This document shows, piece by piece, positions 47,123-55,221 of a stretch of 55,821 nucleotides of DNA (positions within the stretch are counted from its first letter, which is position 1; every line of letters starts with the position of its first letter). The notes below the pieces were generated by a model. It saw only the letters and a program-made list of their open reading frames with translations, had not been told where the DNA came from and did not search any database. The stretch is from Desulfococcaceae bacterium (GTDB taxonomy: Bacteria; Desulfobacterota; Desulfobacteria; Desulfobacterales; Desulfosalsimonadaceae), in NCBI GenBank assembly GCA_030145385.1, contig JAQYVU010000018.1, forward strand, positions 1 through 55,821, in the 5' to 3' direction. The position numbers and the translations under genes are program-made.

Positions 47123-48887
47123 ATGCAGTCAAATAATCCCGACTCAACCACCGGAATCTTTTTTACCAGTCAAAGACAAAGGCAGAAATGATTATGCCTC
47201 TTTGACAAAAACCCGAAGCGGCATATCAGCGTACTGGCGAAAAAATATCTCGTCTGTTGAATCTATTGAACTGGCCAATCTGCTTCGTGCGTTAAGGAAA
47301 GTTGCCGGTCATCTGGGTAAAAATACCGGTCGGATTGCTTACACCGGTATGTCGACTACCTGCGATAACACGATTCTGATCGAACCGGAAATGTTAATGG
47401 GCGTCTATCCTGTGCCTGATAAACAGGTGGATCTTCTGGTCGGCTTGATCGTTCATGAAGCATTGCATCGTATTGAATGGACGGATTATGTATGGAAGAA
47501 TCTTGAACCGGCGATGGAAGCCATGAGGCCCATGGAAAAGGTGGTTTTCCAGAAAATTGTCCGCACCGGAGAGGATATATTTGTTGATCAGAAAGCTGAT
47601 CAAAGTGTTTTTGGCCTTTATGTCAAGATAGCCAGAGAAAAGTCGTTACGCCGTGAAAGAAAAATGATTGTTACGGATACGCCAAGTGTGGATGAACTTG
47701 AGCTGGAGTGGCTGAACTGCGCGTTTAACATTCATTCGGATCGTAAAATCCGGATCGAATACAATTTTTTTCTTCAGGAATTGAACGAACTGACACTGGC
47801 TTTGCGGTCTTTGGCTTTAAAATCAACCCGTGTTATAAAAAGATGCGAAAAAAGAGCCGGTCTGTATCTTGCCATATGGCAGCAGGTGAAAAGCCGGATA
47901 ATAAGCTTAAAAATCATTGATAAACATTTGTGCTGGTTCCCATCCACAGAAGATTTCAAGACGGCAAAAGTGTGTGCACCCGGTTGTCAGCGGAAAAGTG
48001 CAAAAAAAATGACGCCGTTTCTGGCACAAGAAATCGAAACACATCTTTCTGCTGATGCAGTGGATATGACGCCGATCATTCGATCCGTTGTGGGGGTAGA
48101 GAATGAAACCGTTGCCCCCATGTCCAGGTGGGATTTTAATATTATTGCACACCCGGTGATTGACCGGAAAATGGTCGGCCGCCTGAAAGCAATTTTTTCA
48201 AATTATGCGGACCGGAATTTTATCGTGAGCCGGGGGCTTTCCAGCGGACGGATAGACCACCGGAGGCTTTATCGGGCAGTGGTAAACGGAAGGTGTTTCA
48301 AGGCCGCAGACCGTGTTTCGAACCCGGACTGGAATGTCGCGCTGTTAATTGATGCCAGCGGATCGATGCGCGGCAATAAATGGCAGATGGTTGAAAATAC
48401 GGTTGCCAGCATTCACAAATCTTTGACCGGCTTTCATAATCGTTTGTCTGCATGGGCGTATTTTGAGGTCAACGGTATCTGTATGATTTCCCGGCTGATT
48501 CATAAGAATCGGCTTTTTTCTGTGCCGCCTTCCGGCCAGACCGCTTCCGGGCAGGCCATTATCGCAGCGGCCACCATGATGCCGGATAATATCAAACGCA
48601 ATATTCTGATCCATATTACGGACGGCGAATCTAATTTCGGCTGTGATGTATCCTATGGCATTGAATACTGCCGTCAGCAGAAGATCCATCTGATCACTCT
48701 CGGATGCGGTTATAAAAATAAAACAGCCATGAAGAAACAATACGGTAGAACCATTCAGTTTATTGACTATTTCGAACAATTACCAAAAGCAGTGGAGGCA
48801 CTTTTCAGATGGGCATTTGTCTACGGCGGACGGCAGACCTTTCCAAGTGCCGGTGATTCATCTAAATTCATCCTGAAAAATAAATAA
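47097..48887 (+). CDS. VWA protein with N-terminal metallopeptidase-like HExxH motif
   Basis: The 596-residue protein overlaps moxR by 26 nt, indicating coupled translation (an ATG at 47064 is an alternative start). The N-terminal half contains IVHEALH (His120-His124, an HExxH pattern), as in VWA-like proteins with a putative metallopeptidase domain. The C-terminal VWA domain carries the MIDAS motif DASGS (Asp419-Ser423), then HITDGESNFG. MoxR-VWA pairs typically remodel or insert metal centres in partner enzymes. Here the natural client is the GRE complex or its small iron-sulfur subunits. Confidence 0.8.
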   Translation: METAISAIRCSQIIPTQPPESFLPVKDKGRNDYASLTKTRSGISAYWRKNISSVESIELANLLRALRKVAGHLGKNTGRIAYTGMSTTCDNTILIEPEMLMGVYPVPDKQVDLLVGLIVHEALHRIEWTDYVWKNLEPAMEAMRPMEKVVFQKIVRTGEDIFVDQKADQSVFGLYVKIAREKSLRRERKMIVTDTPSVDELELEWLNCAFNIHSDRKIRIEYNFFLQELNELTLALRSLALKSTRVIKRCEKRAGLYLAIWQQVKSRIISLKIIDKHLCWFPSTEDFKTAKVCAPGCQRKSAKKMTPFLAQEIETHLSADAVDMTPIIRSVVGVENETVAPMSRWDFNIIAHPVIDRKMVGRLKAIFSNYADRNFIVSRGLSSGRIDHRRLYRAVVNGRCFKAADRVSNPDWNVALLIDASGSMRGNKWQMVENTVASIHKSLTGFHNRLSAWAYFEVNGICMISRLIHKNRLFSVPPSGQTASGQAIIAAATMMPDNIKRNILIHITDGESNFGCDVSYGIEYCRQQKIHLITLGCGYKNKTAMKKQYGRTIQFIDYFEQLPKAVEALFRWAFVYGGRQTFPSAGDSSKFILKNK

Positions 48888-48928
48888 GGCTGAATTTGTC
48901 TGAATTACCATTCATAAAGGAATCAAAT

Positions 48929-49726
48929 ATGGAAACTGAAGTGCTGATCAAAGAGATTGCAAACAAAGTAGGAACAATGAAATTAAACCGGCCGGAACGA
49001 GGCAATGCCCTGTCTCCCGATCTTCTGGTGGATCTGCATCTGACACTTCAAAAATGGGCGCATGATGATGCGGTTCGGGTGGTCGTGATAACGGGTAATT
49101 CTGGAAAAGCGTTTTCATCCGGTTATGACATTTCCGCTATTCCAACAGAACTTTCACCGGAAGCAGCGGAAATTTTAAAGGCGAGTAATCCACTTGAACT
49201 GGCGCTTACCAGTATAAAGAATTTCCCTTATCCGGTGATTGCCATGATCAACGGATATTGTTTCGGTGCCGGTCTGAATCTGGCCATTTGCTGTGACATG
49301 CGCATCGGTGCGGATCACATTAAAATGGGAATGCCTCCGGCAAAACTGGGTATTGTATATCATCCGGAAGGACTATGTCAGTTTATAGAAGTCATCGGGA
49401 TGGCAAAAACACGCGAGATTTTTTTTACCGGGCACACGTATTCCGGAAAAGAAGTTAAAGATATGCATCTTGCGGATCATCTGTTTCCGGTAAACGAACT
49501 TTCAAAGACCGTTTATGCCATGGCGGATGAAATTGCCAAAAATGCGCCACTTTCTTTGAAAGGAACTAAGAGAATTCTGAACATGATCAGTAAAAACGCT
49601 TTGATAACAACTGAAAACATCAATGAGGCAGAGACCCTTATTGCTGAAGCATTCAATAGTGATGACCTCAAGGAAGGTCAAACCGCGTTTTTTGAGAAAC
49701 GAATTCCCGTATTTAAGGGGAAATAG
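48929..49726 (+). CDS. Crotonase-fold enzyme, likely alkylmalonyl-CoA decarboxylase
   Basis: The 265-residue protein (ATG 48929, AAAGGAA site) has crotonase motifs: oxyanion-hole AFSSGYDISAIP near 60-71 and GYCFGAGLNLAICCD. Both catalytic glutamates of enoyl-CoA hydratase are missing: the position in GGGCELA is Asn117 and that in PEILLG is Pro137. In contrast it keeps a tyrosine (Tyr144, LGIVYHPEG) where E. coli methylmalonyl-CoA decarboxylase (YgfG/ScpB) has its active-site tyrosine in LGVPYNLVG, and the SSGYDIxxIP stretch also resembles YgfG. Decarboxylation of the mutase product would fit the pathway. Alignment is by eye. Confidence 0.75.
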   Translation: METEVLIKEIANKVGTMKLNRPERGNALSPDLLVDLHLTLQKWAHDDAVRVVVITGNSGKAFSSGYDISAIPTELSPEAAEILKASNPLELALTSIKNFPYPVIAMINGYCFGAGLNLAICCDMRIGADHIKMGMPPAKLGIVYHPEGLCQFIEVIGMAKTREIFFTGHTYSGKEVKDMHLADHLFPVNELSKTVYAMADEIAKNAPLSLKGTKRILNMISKNALITTENINEAETLIAEAFNSDDLKEGQTAFFEKRIPVFKGK

Positions 49727-49749
49727 TCGCAAATAATAAGGAGGATACC

Positions 49750-51330
49750 ATGTCATCAACCCCTTGGGATGTTGGTTATATACCCTATAAGCACGCTCAG
49801 ATGCATCCGGACAAAACGGCAATTATTTTCGAAGATGAACCGTATACATACGGACGGTTAAATGAGGGCGTCAACCGATGCGCGCACTTACTGCAGGCCA
49901 GGGGCCTTGCAAAAGGAGACCGGGTGTGTGTCCTGATGCTGAACTGTGTTGAATTTCTTGAAATTTATTTCGCGACGGCCCGCCTCGGGGGTATTTTCGT
50001 ACCGTTGAACTGGCGTCTGCTGGGACCGGAACTCGAATATCAGATTAATGATTGTGAAGCCCGGTTTTTGTTTTTTCATGATTCCTTTCTGGGCAGCATT
50101 GATCTGATCCGATACAGCCTGAAGGTTGAAGAGGACAAGTTTATTTATCTTAAAAACGGCGGGCCGCAATTACCGGGGTTTGAACTGCCGGATTGTCCGG
50201 AGTGGGCGGAGGAATACGTAAAGGTTGTCGCTGATCATAATACATTGGCACCGGTCACAGCAGAACCGGTTTTGATGAGTGACCCGCTGGCAATCGTTTA
50301 TACATCCGGCGTGACAGGGGACCCCAAAGGGGCGGTGCTTTCCCACGAACAGACATTTTTTAAGAATTTCCAGATCGGATCATATACGGATGCGTGTCCG
50401 TCCGATATGCTCATCGCCCAGATGCCCCTTTTTCATTCCGGTGGCCTTTTTATTGTTGCGACGCCGGCATTGAATTCCGGAATGACTATGGTTATGCGGC
50501 GAGGTTTTGATCCGAATGAATTTGCAGAAGATATTCAACGGTACCGGGGGACGATTGTTTTTGCCCTCACCACCATGTGGCGGATGATTATCGAGTCCGG
50601 AAAGCTGGATGAAATTGATGTCAGCAGCGTGCGGTGTGTTGTAGGCGGGGGAGAGAAAACGCCGTCACTGATGTTTGAGGAACTTTCCAGGCGCGGACTT
50701 CATATGCAGCAGGGGTTCGGGCAGACTGAGAATTCGGCGATGATGGTAATGCCGAAAGAAGATATTTATCGCAAAATGGGATCCATCGGAAAGCCGGGGT
50801 ATTTTACCGATATATGGATAGAGGACAAAAGCGGGAAACGGCTTCCTCCCGGTGAAATCGGTGAAATTGTAGCAAAGGGACCGACAGTGATGTCGGGGTA
50901 CTGGAACCAGCCTGAAATAACAAAACAGACGATTGTCAATGGGGCCCTTCATACCGGGGATCTCGGCTATATCGATGAAGAAGGATATTTCTATATTGTC
51001 GATCGGGCCAAGGACATGTACCGAAGCGGTGGAGAAAACGTTTATCCGGCAGAAGTTGAAAAAATTCTGCTGAATCATCCGGATATCTCTCAGGTCGCTA
51101 TCATTGGCGTCAATGATGTGAAATGGGGAGAAGTCGGTCTGGCATTTGTGATTCCAAAAGAAGCAGGCCAGAAAATTTCCATCGAAGAAATCCAGGGATA
51201 TCTGAAAAACAAGATCGCCCGTTACAAGCATCCTGCAAAAGTCAAAATGATGACGGAACTGCCGCTCACTGCTACCATGAAAGTCAAAAAAGCGGAACTT
51301 AAAGAAAAATATGCTGGTTTTAAAAACTGA
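49750..51330 (+). CDS. AMP-forming acyl-CoA ligase
   Basis: The 526-residue ligase shows the AMP-binding P-loop YTSGVTGDPKGAVLSH near 178-193, GFGQTENSAMM (A5-like), the hinge TGDLGYIDEEGYFYIVDRAKDM near 398-417 and a catalytic lysine region at the end (LPLTATMKVKKAELK). It makes CoA thioesters through an acyl-adenylate. In this locus it would activate the substituted succinate before mutase action, as AssK-type ligases do in alkane degraders. AAGGAGG precedes the ATG. Confidence 0.9.
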   Translation: MSSTPWDVGYIPYKHAQMHPDKTAIIFEDEPYTYGRLNEGVNRCAHLLQARGLAKGDRVCVLMLNCVEFLEIYFATARLGGIFVPLNWRLLGPELEYQINDCEARFLFFHDSFLGSIDLIRYSLKVEEDKFIYLKNGGPQLPGFELPDCPEWAEEYVKVVADHNTLAPVTAEPVLMSDPLAIVYTSGVTGDPKGAVLSHEQTFFKNFQIGSYTDACPSDMLIAQMPLFHSGGLFIVATPALNSGMTMVMRRGFDPNEFAEDIQRYRGTIVFALTTMWRMIIESGKLDEIDVSSVRCVVGGGEKTPSLMFEELSRRGLHMQQGFGQTENSAMMVMPKEDIYRKMGSIGKPGYFTDIWIEDKSGKRLPPGEIGEIVAKGPTVMSGYWNQPEITKQTIVNGALHTGDLGYIDEEGYFYIVDRAKDMYRSGGENVYPAEVEKILLNHPDISQVAIIGVNDVKWGEVGLAFVIPKEAGQKISIEEIQGYLKNKIARYKHPAKVKMMTELPLTATMKVKKAELKEKYAGFKN

Positions 51331-51451
51331 TTCGAGATCATCAATCACGAATTTTAAAAAAAAATTGATTTTATCATACCGGGTGGACTATTATTACCAA
51401 TGAAGCTGAATATTTGCAAAAAATGCAGGTTGATTTCGAACGGGGGGACGA

Positions 51452-53266
51452 ATGCCGGGAAAACCTTCGAAAAAAGAATTCGAAAAGAAAATTGCAGAAC
51501 TTGAGCAGGAAGTTCAGTTACTCAACACGCAGAATCAATTTTTTGAACTCCTCATTAACAATCTTCCAGGGTTGTTTTATCTTTTTGACAGTGATTTCAA
51601 GGTTCACAAATGGAATAAAAATGTAGAAACAGTTACGGGATATTCATCTGAAGAAGTTCAGATAAGACATGTCTTTGATTTGTTTACCGGCAATGATCTC
51701 ACCCAGATTCAAAATAGCATTGAAGATACATTTCTCCAGGGCGCTGCTTACACGGAAGCGATACTGAAAACAAAGGATGATCGCAGAATTCCATATTATT
51801 TCACCGGCGCCAGTACGACGCTTGATGATAAAAAATTCCTTATCGGCATGGGGATAGATATCAGCAAGCGGAAACAGGCTGAAAATGAATTGCGAGAGAG
51901 TGAGGCGCTTTACCGCATTCTGGCCGAGCGCCTGAGTGAAGGGGTGGTTCTTTTTCACGATTTTCGAATTCTGTTTGCCAATAACTCATTCACTGCCATG
52001 CTCGGTTATAAAGACCCATCGCAATTGATTACTAAAAATGTAATGGAAATGGTTGCCGAGGGTTTTAATGTGTATTTCCGTGAGATGTATGAAGCCATCC
52101 AGAATGATGTCTGTCGGGAACGCTTTTTCCAGGCCCGGTGGGTAACTTTGAAAAAAAATGAGATATGGGTTGAGGGCAGGGCAAACCTGATCAAATGGAA
52201 GGAAAAAAAAGCTGTCCTTCTCACTGCAAGGGATATAACGGAGGCCAAGTTAAAAGAAATCTCTTTAAAAGAGGAGACGGAGTCTCTTCGAAGAGAAAAC
52301 GTCAACCTCCGGTCTTCAATAAAGGATCGTTACCGTTTTGGTGAAATCATCGGAAAAAGCGAATCCATGCAGAAGATTTATGAACGGATTCTAAACGCGG
52401 CGGCTTCCAATGCAAACGTGGTCGTTTATGGCGAATCCGGAACCGGCAAGGAACTTGTTGCCAATGCGGTTCATAAATTGAGCCGGCGCTCCGCCAAGCC
52501 TTTTGTAGCGGTAAATTCATCCGCCATACCGGTGAATCTTCTTGAAAGTGAGTTTTTCGGTTATCAGAAAGGTGCTTTTACAGGAGCAAATGCGGACAAG
52601 TCTGGATACCTTGACCAGGCAGACGGAGGCACTTTGTTTCTGGACGAAGTCGGCGATCTGGACGCGGGTCTGCAGGCCAAGTTTCTCAGGGCCATTGAGG
52701 GCAGCGGGTATTCACCGGTGGGCAGTAGTATCATAAAATATTCTGATTTCAGAATCATTTCCGCCACCCATAAGAATCTATTGAATCAGATCAAAAAAGG
52801 CGAAATGCGTGAAGACTTTTTTTACAGGATTCATATCATTCCGATTAATCTTCCCCCGCTAAGAGAACGCAAAGATGATATTCCTCTGCTTGTTGAACAC
52901 TTTTTGCGAACCTATTCCCATGAATCCGAGTTGCGAGAGCTGCCCGGAGATGTGATGAAAGCCTTGATGAACTATGAATACCCCGGCAATGTCCGGGAAC
53001 TCCAGAATGTTATCCAGCGCTATCTGGCTGTCAAGTCCATTGATTTTTTATATGAAAATGATTCACTTCCGTCAGGACCTTCCGAGGCAGACACAAAAAA
53101 TAATAATCCTGGCGGGTTGAATCTTCAGGGAAATATTGACAGTCTTGAAAAGGAGATGATCCGCAAAGCACTTTTAAAACATGGAGAGAATAAAAGCCGG
53201 GCGGCGGAAGCACTCGGCATATCACGCAAAACGCTTGCCCGAAAACTTAAAATGTTTGAACATTAG
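51452..53266 (+). CDS. PAS-containing sigma-54-dependent transcriptional activator
   Basis: The 604-residue regulator has two PAS domains (about 30-140 and 150-265), a short coiled coil, the AAA+ domain with GESGTGKELVANAVH near 330-345, the sigma-54 contact loop GAFTGA (residues 374-379) and GGTLFLDEVGDL, and a C-terminal Fis-type HTH (NKSRAAEALGISRKTLARKL). It has no receiver domain, so PAS ligand or redox sensing is likely instead of phosphorylation. It is the obvious candidate to drive the sigma-54 promoter at 36432-36447. It lies 121 nt after the ligase and may have its own promoter. Confidence 0.92.
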   Translation: MPGKPSKKEFEKKIAELEQEVQLLNTQNQFFELLINNLPGLFYLFDSDFKVHKWNKNVETVTGYSSEEVQIRHVFDLFTGNDLTQIQNSIEDTFLQGAAYTEAILKTKDDRRIPYYFTGASTTLDDKKFLIGMGIDISKRKQAENELRESEALYRILAERLSEGVVLFHDFRILFANNSFTAMLGYKDPSQLITKNVMEMVAEGFNVYFREMYEAIQNDVCRERFFQARWVTLKKNEIWVEGRANLIKWKEKKAVLLTARDITEAKLKEISLKEETESLRRENVNLRSSIKDRYRFGEIIGKSESMQKIYERILNAAASNANVVVYGESGTGKELVANAVHKLSRRSAKPFVAVNSSAIPVNLLESEFFGYQKGAFTGANADKSGYLDQADGGTLFLDEVGDLDAGLQAKFLRAIEGSGYSPVGSSIIKYSDFRIISATHKNLLNQIKKGEMREDFFYRIHIIPINLPPLRERKDDIPLLVEHFLRTYSHESELRELPGDVMKALMNYEYPGNVRELQNVIQRYLAVKSIDFLYENDSLPSGPSEADTKNNNPGGLNLQGNIDSLEKEMIRKALLKHGENKSRAAEALGISRKTLARKLKMFEH

Positions 53267-53309
53267 TGATCGTTCAGGTAGAAAGAATACCCCTATATTT
53301 AGATGTCTG

Positions 53310-53630
53310 TTAGGCGTTTTGAAAACTTTTAGGCATTGCTGTATTCAGCTGATTGGCCATAAAGATCAGTTCATGGCCGTCCAGCCGGTCGACGTAATCA
53401 ACACTATGGCCCGTATTCAGGAGAAGTCGTCGGGCCTGGTGACATCCTGCCATGGAATGCGGAATACAAGAGCCCCGGTGCGAGTCTGCTGTCTGTGTAT
53501 CTAGTTTATTGGCAATATAAATCAGTTCATGACTGTCCAGTCGATTCAGGTAATCATCCCTGTACCCACTGTGTGCTAAGAATTCTCTGGCCTGCTTGAA
53601 TCCCAGCATCGTGTGTTCATATTTTTCCAT
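53310..53630 (-). CDS. Small protein made of two tandem repeats
   Basis: The 106-residue protein consists of two copies of a unit of about 36 residues (10-45 and 62-97, offset 52): QAR-(E/R)-(F/L)-L-x5-Y/H...DY-(L/V)-x-RLD-x-HELI-(Y/F)-x-AN-(K/Q)-L-(D/N)T. The start has a good AAGGA site. It is convergent with the sigma-54 activator gene. I do not know the family; the regular RLDxHELIxxAN pattern suggests a helical repeat or a short binding domain. Confidence 0.65.
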   Translation of the reverse strand: MEKYEHTMLGFKQAREFLAHSGYRDDYLNRLDSHELIYIANKLDTQTADSHRGSCIPHSMAGCHQARRLLLNTGHSVDYVDRLDGHELIFMANQLNTAMPKSFQNA

Positions 53631-54165
53631 GAATTTTTCCTTTTTTCCAGGTTGAGTTTAAGCATCAACGAGTCCCCATAATTTTAGATGCAATATAGGT
53701 GCCAAGAGCAATCTACTTTGGCTCATGAATTATATAACTGATATTAAAAGATATTATGATGGCTAAGAGAAGGCTGCCAAAAAACTAACTGGTAATGCCG
53801 GGGCATCGTGACCCACTTGGGCCATTGTAGCGCATTCTAAAAAGCAGTGAAGATATTGATATGTTCATTTGAGGAGATAGACCCCGAAGATATAGAATCA
53901 ACAAAAGTCTCGCCATAGGGAGGCAGTGAGTGATAGAAGACTGGCGGGCAAATCGACAGTATTCCTGAAATTTACAGGAGAGAGGACTATCGATAAGGAT
54001 TGTCAACATTCTTCATCTCGACAGACCACAATATCTTGGTTGTGATTTTCGCCGATTTTTTGGGAAAGCATCGTATCTTACTTTGGAAAAATTTAATTTT
54101 AAATATGATTTTGCCGAATTGTTAAAAAATGTTGTGGGGTTTAAATTCAAACAAACACTTGAAAT
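53631..54165. other. Intergenic region with mobile-element-like residue
   Basis: About 530 bases without a credible gene. A 74-codon minus-strand frame (53785-54009) is of low-complexity character and lacks a ribosome site. The stretch includes the IS21-like motif at 53800-53818 and looks decayed. Confidence 0.4.
53800..53818. other. Near copy of the 36309-36327 motif
   Basis: GGGGCATCGTGACCCACTT differs from the site at 36309 at two of 19 positions, and the preceding C is also shared. The palindrome is imperfect here by one position. With the other copy it brackets the GRE locus. It may be a relic of an IS21-type element end or a second regulator site. Confidence 0.5.
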
Positions 54166-54192
54166 AAGTTCGCACATATGCTAACTTATAAT
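54166..54192 (+). promoter_or_regulatory. Palindromic operator and -10 box of the toxin-antitoxin operon
   Basis: A 22-bp palindrome (54166-54187, AAGTT...GC...GC...AACTT, four mismatched positions) overlaps a perfect TATAAT (54187-54192). The XRE antitoxin or the toxin-antitoxin complex would bind it to repress the operon. TATAAT ends one nucleotide before the toxin ATG, so transcription may start at or after that ATG. Confidence 0.5.
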
Positions 54193-54193
54193 T

Positions 54194-54547
54194 ATGCGAA
54201 AAATTAAATTCTATAGATCCGAAACTGGTAATTGTCCTGTTGAAAAATATTTCGATTCGCTTACAAATAAACAATTTGAAAAAATAGCCTTTGTTCTTGA
54301 TATTATCGAACAACTTGACATTGTACCGCGAAAATTTTTCAAGAAGCTTCAAGGGACTAATGACATTTGGGAGGTTAGGGCGCAACAAGGCAATAATATT
54401 TTTCGAATATTGGGCTTTTTTGATGGGAAAGATCTTGTTATTTTAAACCATGCTTTCACAAAAAAATCTCAAAAAATTCCTCAAAAGGAAATTGCCGTTG
54501 CCGAAAAACGCCAACAAGATTATTTTAACCGAAAGGTAAAAGAATGA
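54194..54547 (+). CDS. RelE/HigB-type toxin (Gp49-like)
   Basis: The 117-residue basic protein has the Gp49/HigB layout: MRKIKFYRSETGNCPVEKYF, LQGTNDIWEVRAQQGNNIFRILGFFDGKDLVILNHAFTKK and a Lys-rich tail. Members usually cleave mRNA on the ribosome. It overlaps the antitoxin gene by four nucleotides (ATGA), the toxin-first order of higBA-type operons. No Shine-Dalgarno is visible upstream. Confidence 0.85.
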   Translation: MRKIKFYRSETGNCPVEKYFDSLTNKQFEKIAFVLDIIEQLDIVPRKFFKKLQGTNDIWEVRAQQGNNIFRILGFFDGKDLVILNHAFTKKSQKIPQKEIAVAEKRQQDYFNRKVKE

Positions 54548-54819
54548 GTGATTTACAAAAATATAAAAAAAAACGTGCGGAGCAAGATCCCAAATTTTGG
54601 ACAGGATACGATGACCGCCTTGAGACTTTTAAGCTTGGCATTATGCTGAAGCAAGCTCGCCTTGAATCCGGCCTGACTCAGGAACAAATCGCAAAAAGCT
54701 TAAAGACAACAAAGTCAGTCATTTCTCGTATAGAAAACCATGCAACTGATATTCGGCTTTCGACACTCGAAAAATTCGCGAAGGCATTGGGACGAAAAAT
54801 TCATGTAACCCTGTTGTAA
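54544..54819 (+). CDS. XRE-family antitoxin
   Basis: The 91-residue protein has a Cro/CI-type HTH at about 33-88 (LKQARLESGLTQEQIAKSLKTTKSVISRIENH). The N-terminal part likely wraps the toxin. Starting within the ATGA overlap, it is translated by coupling to the toxin gene and would bind the palindrome at 54166-54187. Confidence 0.87.
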   Translation: MSDLQKYKKKRAEQDPKFWTGYDDRLETFKLGIMLKQARLESGLTQEQIAKSLKTTKSVISRIENHATDIRLSTLEKFAKALGRKIHVTLL

Positions 54820-55221
54820 AATCTGAAAGTTTTCGCTGCAGTAAAGTTGCAAAAACGTCAGTATTCCAAAATTTTCCTGCATTGAAGATTGTCGATAAAA
54901 GTGGACAGGTTTTTTGATTTGGGGGGTATTCTATATATTGTGCCTGTTAATTTAAAAAAAAATCTTCGAATCGCTATTGAATTTATTGAAAACGACGCTG
55001 GTTTTGCTCATTTCCGAGGGTAATGAAAATTTCAACATGCTTGATAAAATCGACTATAATATGGCTCATTGGAATCCCCCATCCTTAATCCGACATTCTG
55101 CGATTTTTTTAATTTAATGGATTAACTGACTGTCCAGTATTTTGCAGCAGGATCAGTCTTTAATGCCTCAAATCCTTTTATGCAATGTGCTAAATTAATT
55201 GCCAGCCGGGAATCATTGAAT
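54820..55221. other. Intergenic region after the toxin-antitoxin genes
   Basis: About 400 bases of AT-rich DNA without a gene I can support. Short frames at 54950-55100 carry no motif. The stretch may be the edge of the inserted toxin-antitoxin segment. Confidence 0.35.

Noticed and set aside
48929-49726. Annotation as an ordinary enoyl-CoA hydratase
   Set aside because: Both catalytic glutamates appear to be replaced, while a decarboxylase-type tyrosine is present.
53785-54009. 74-codon minus-strand frame
   Set aside because: Low-complexity sequence, no ribosome site, overlaps the IS-like motif.
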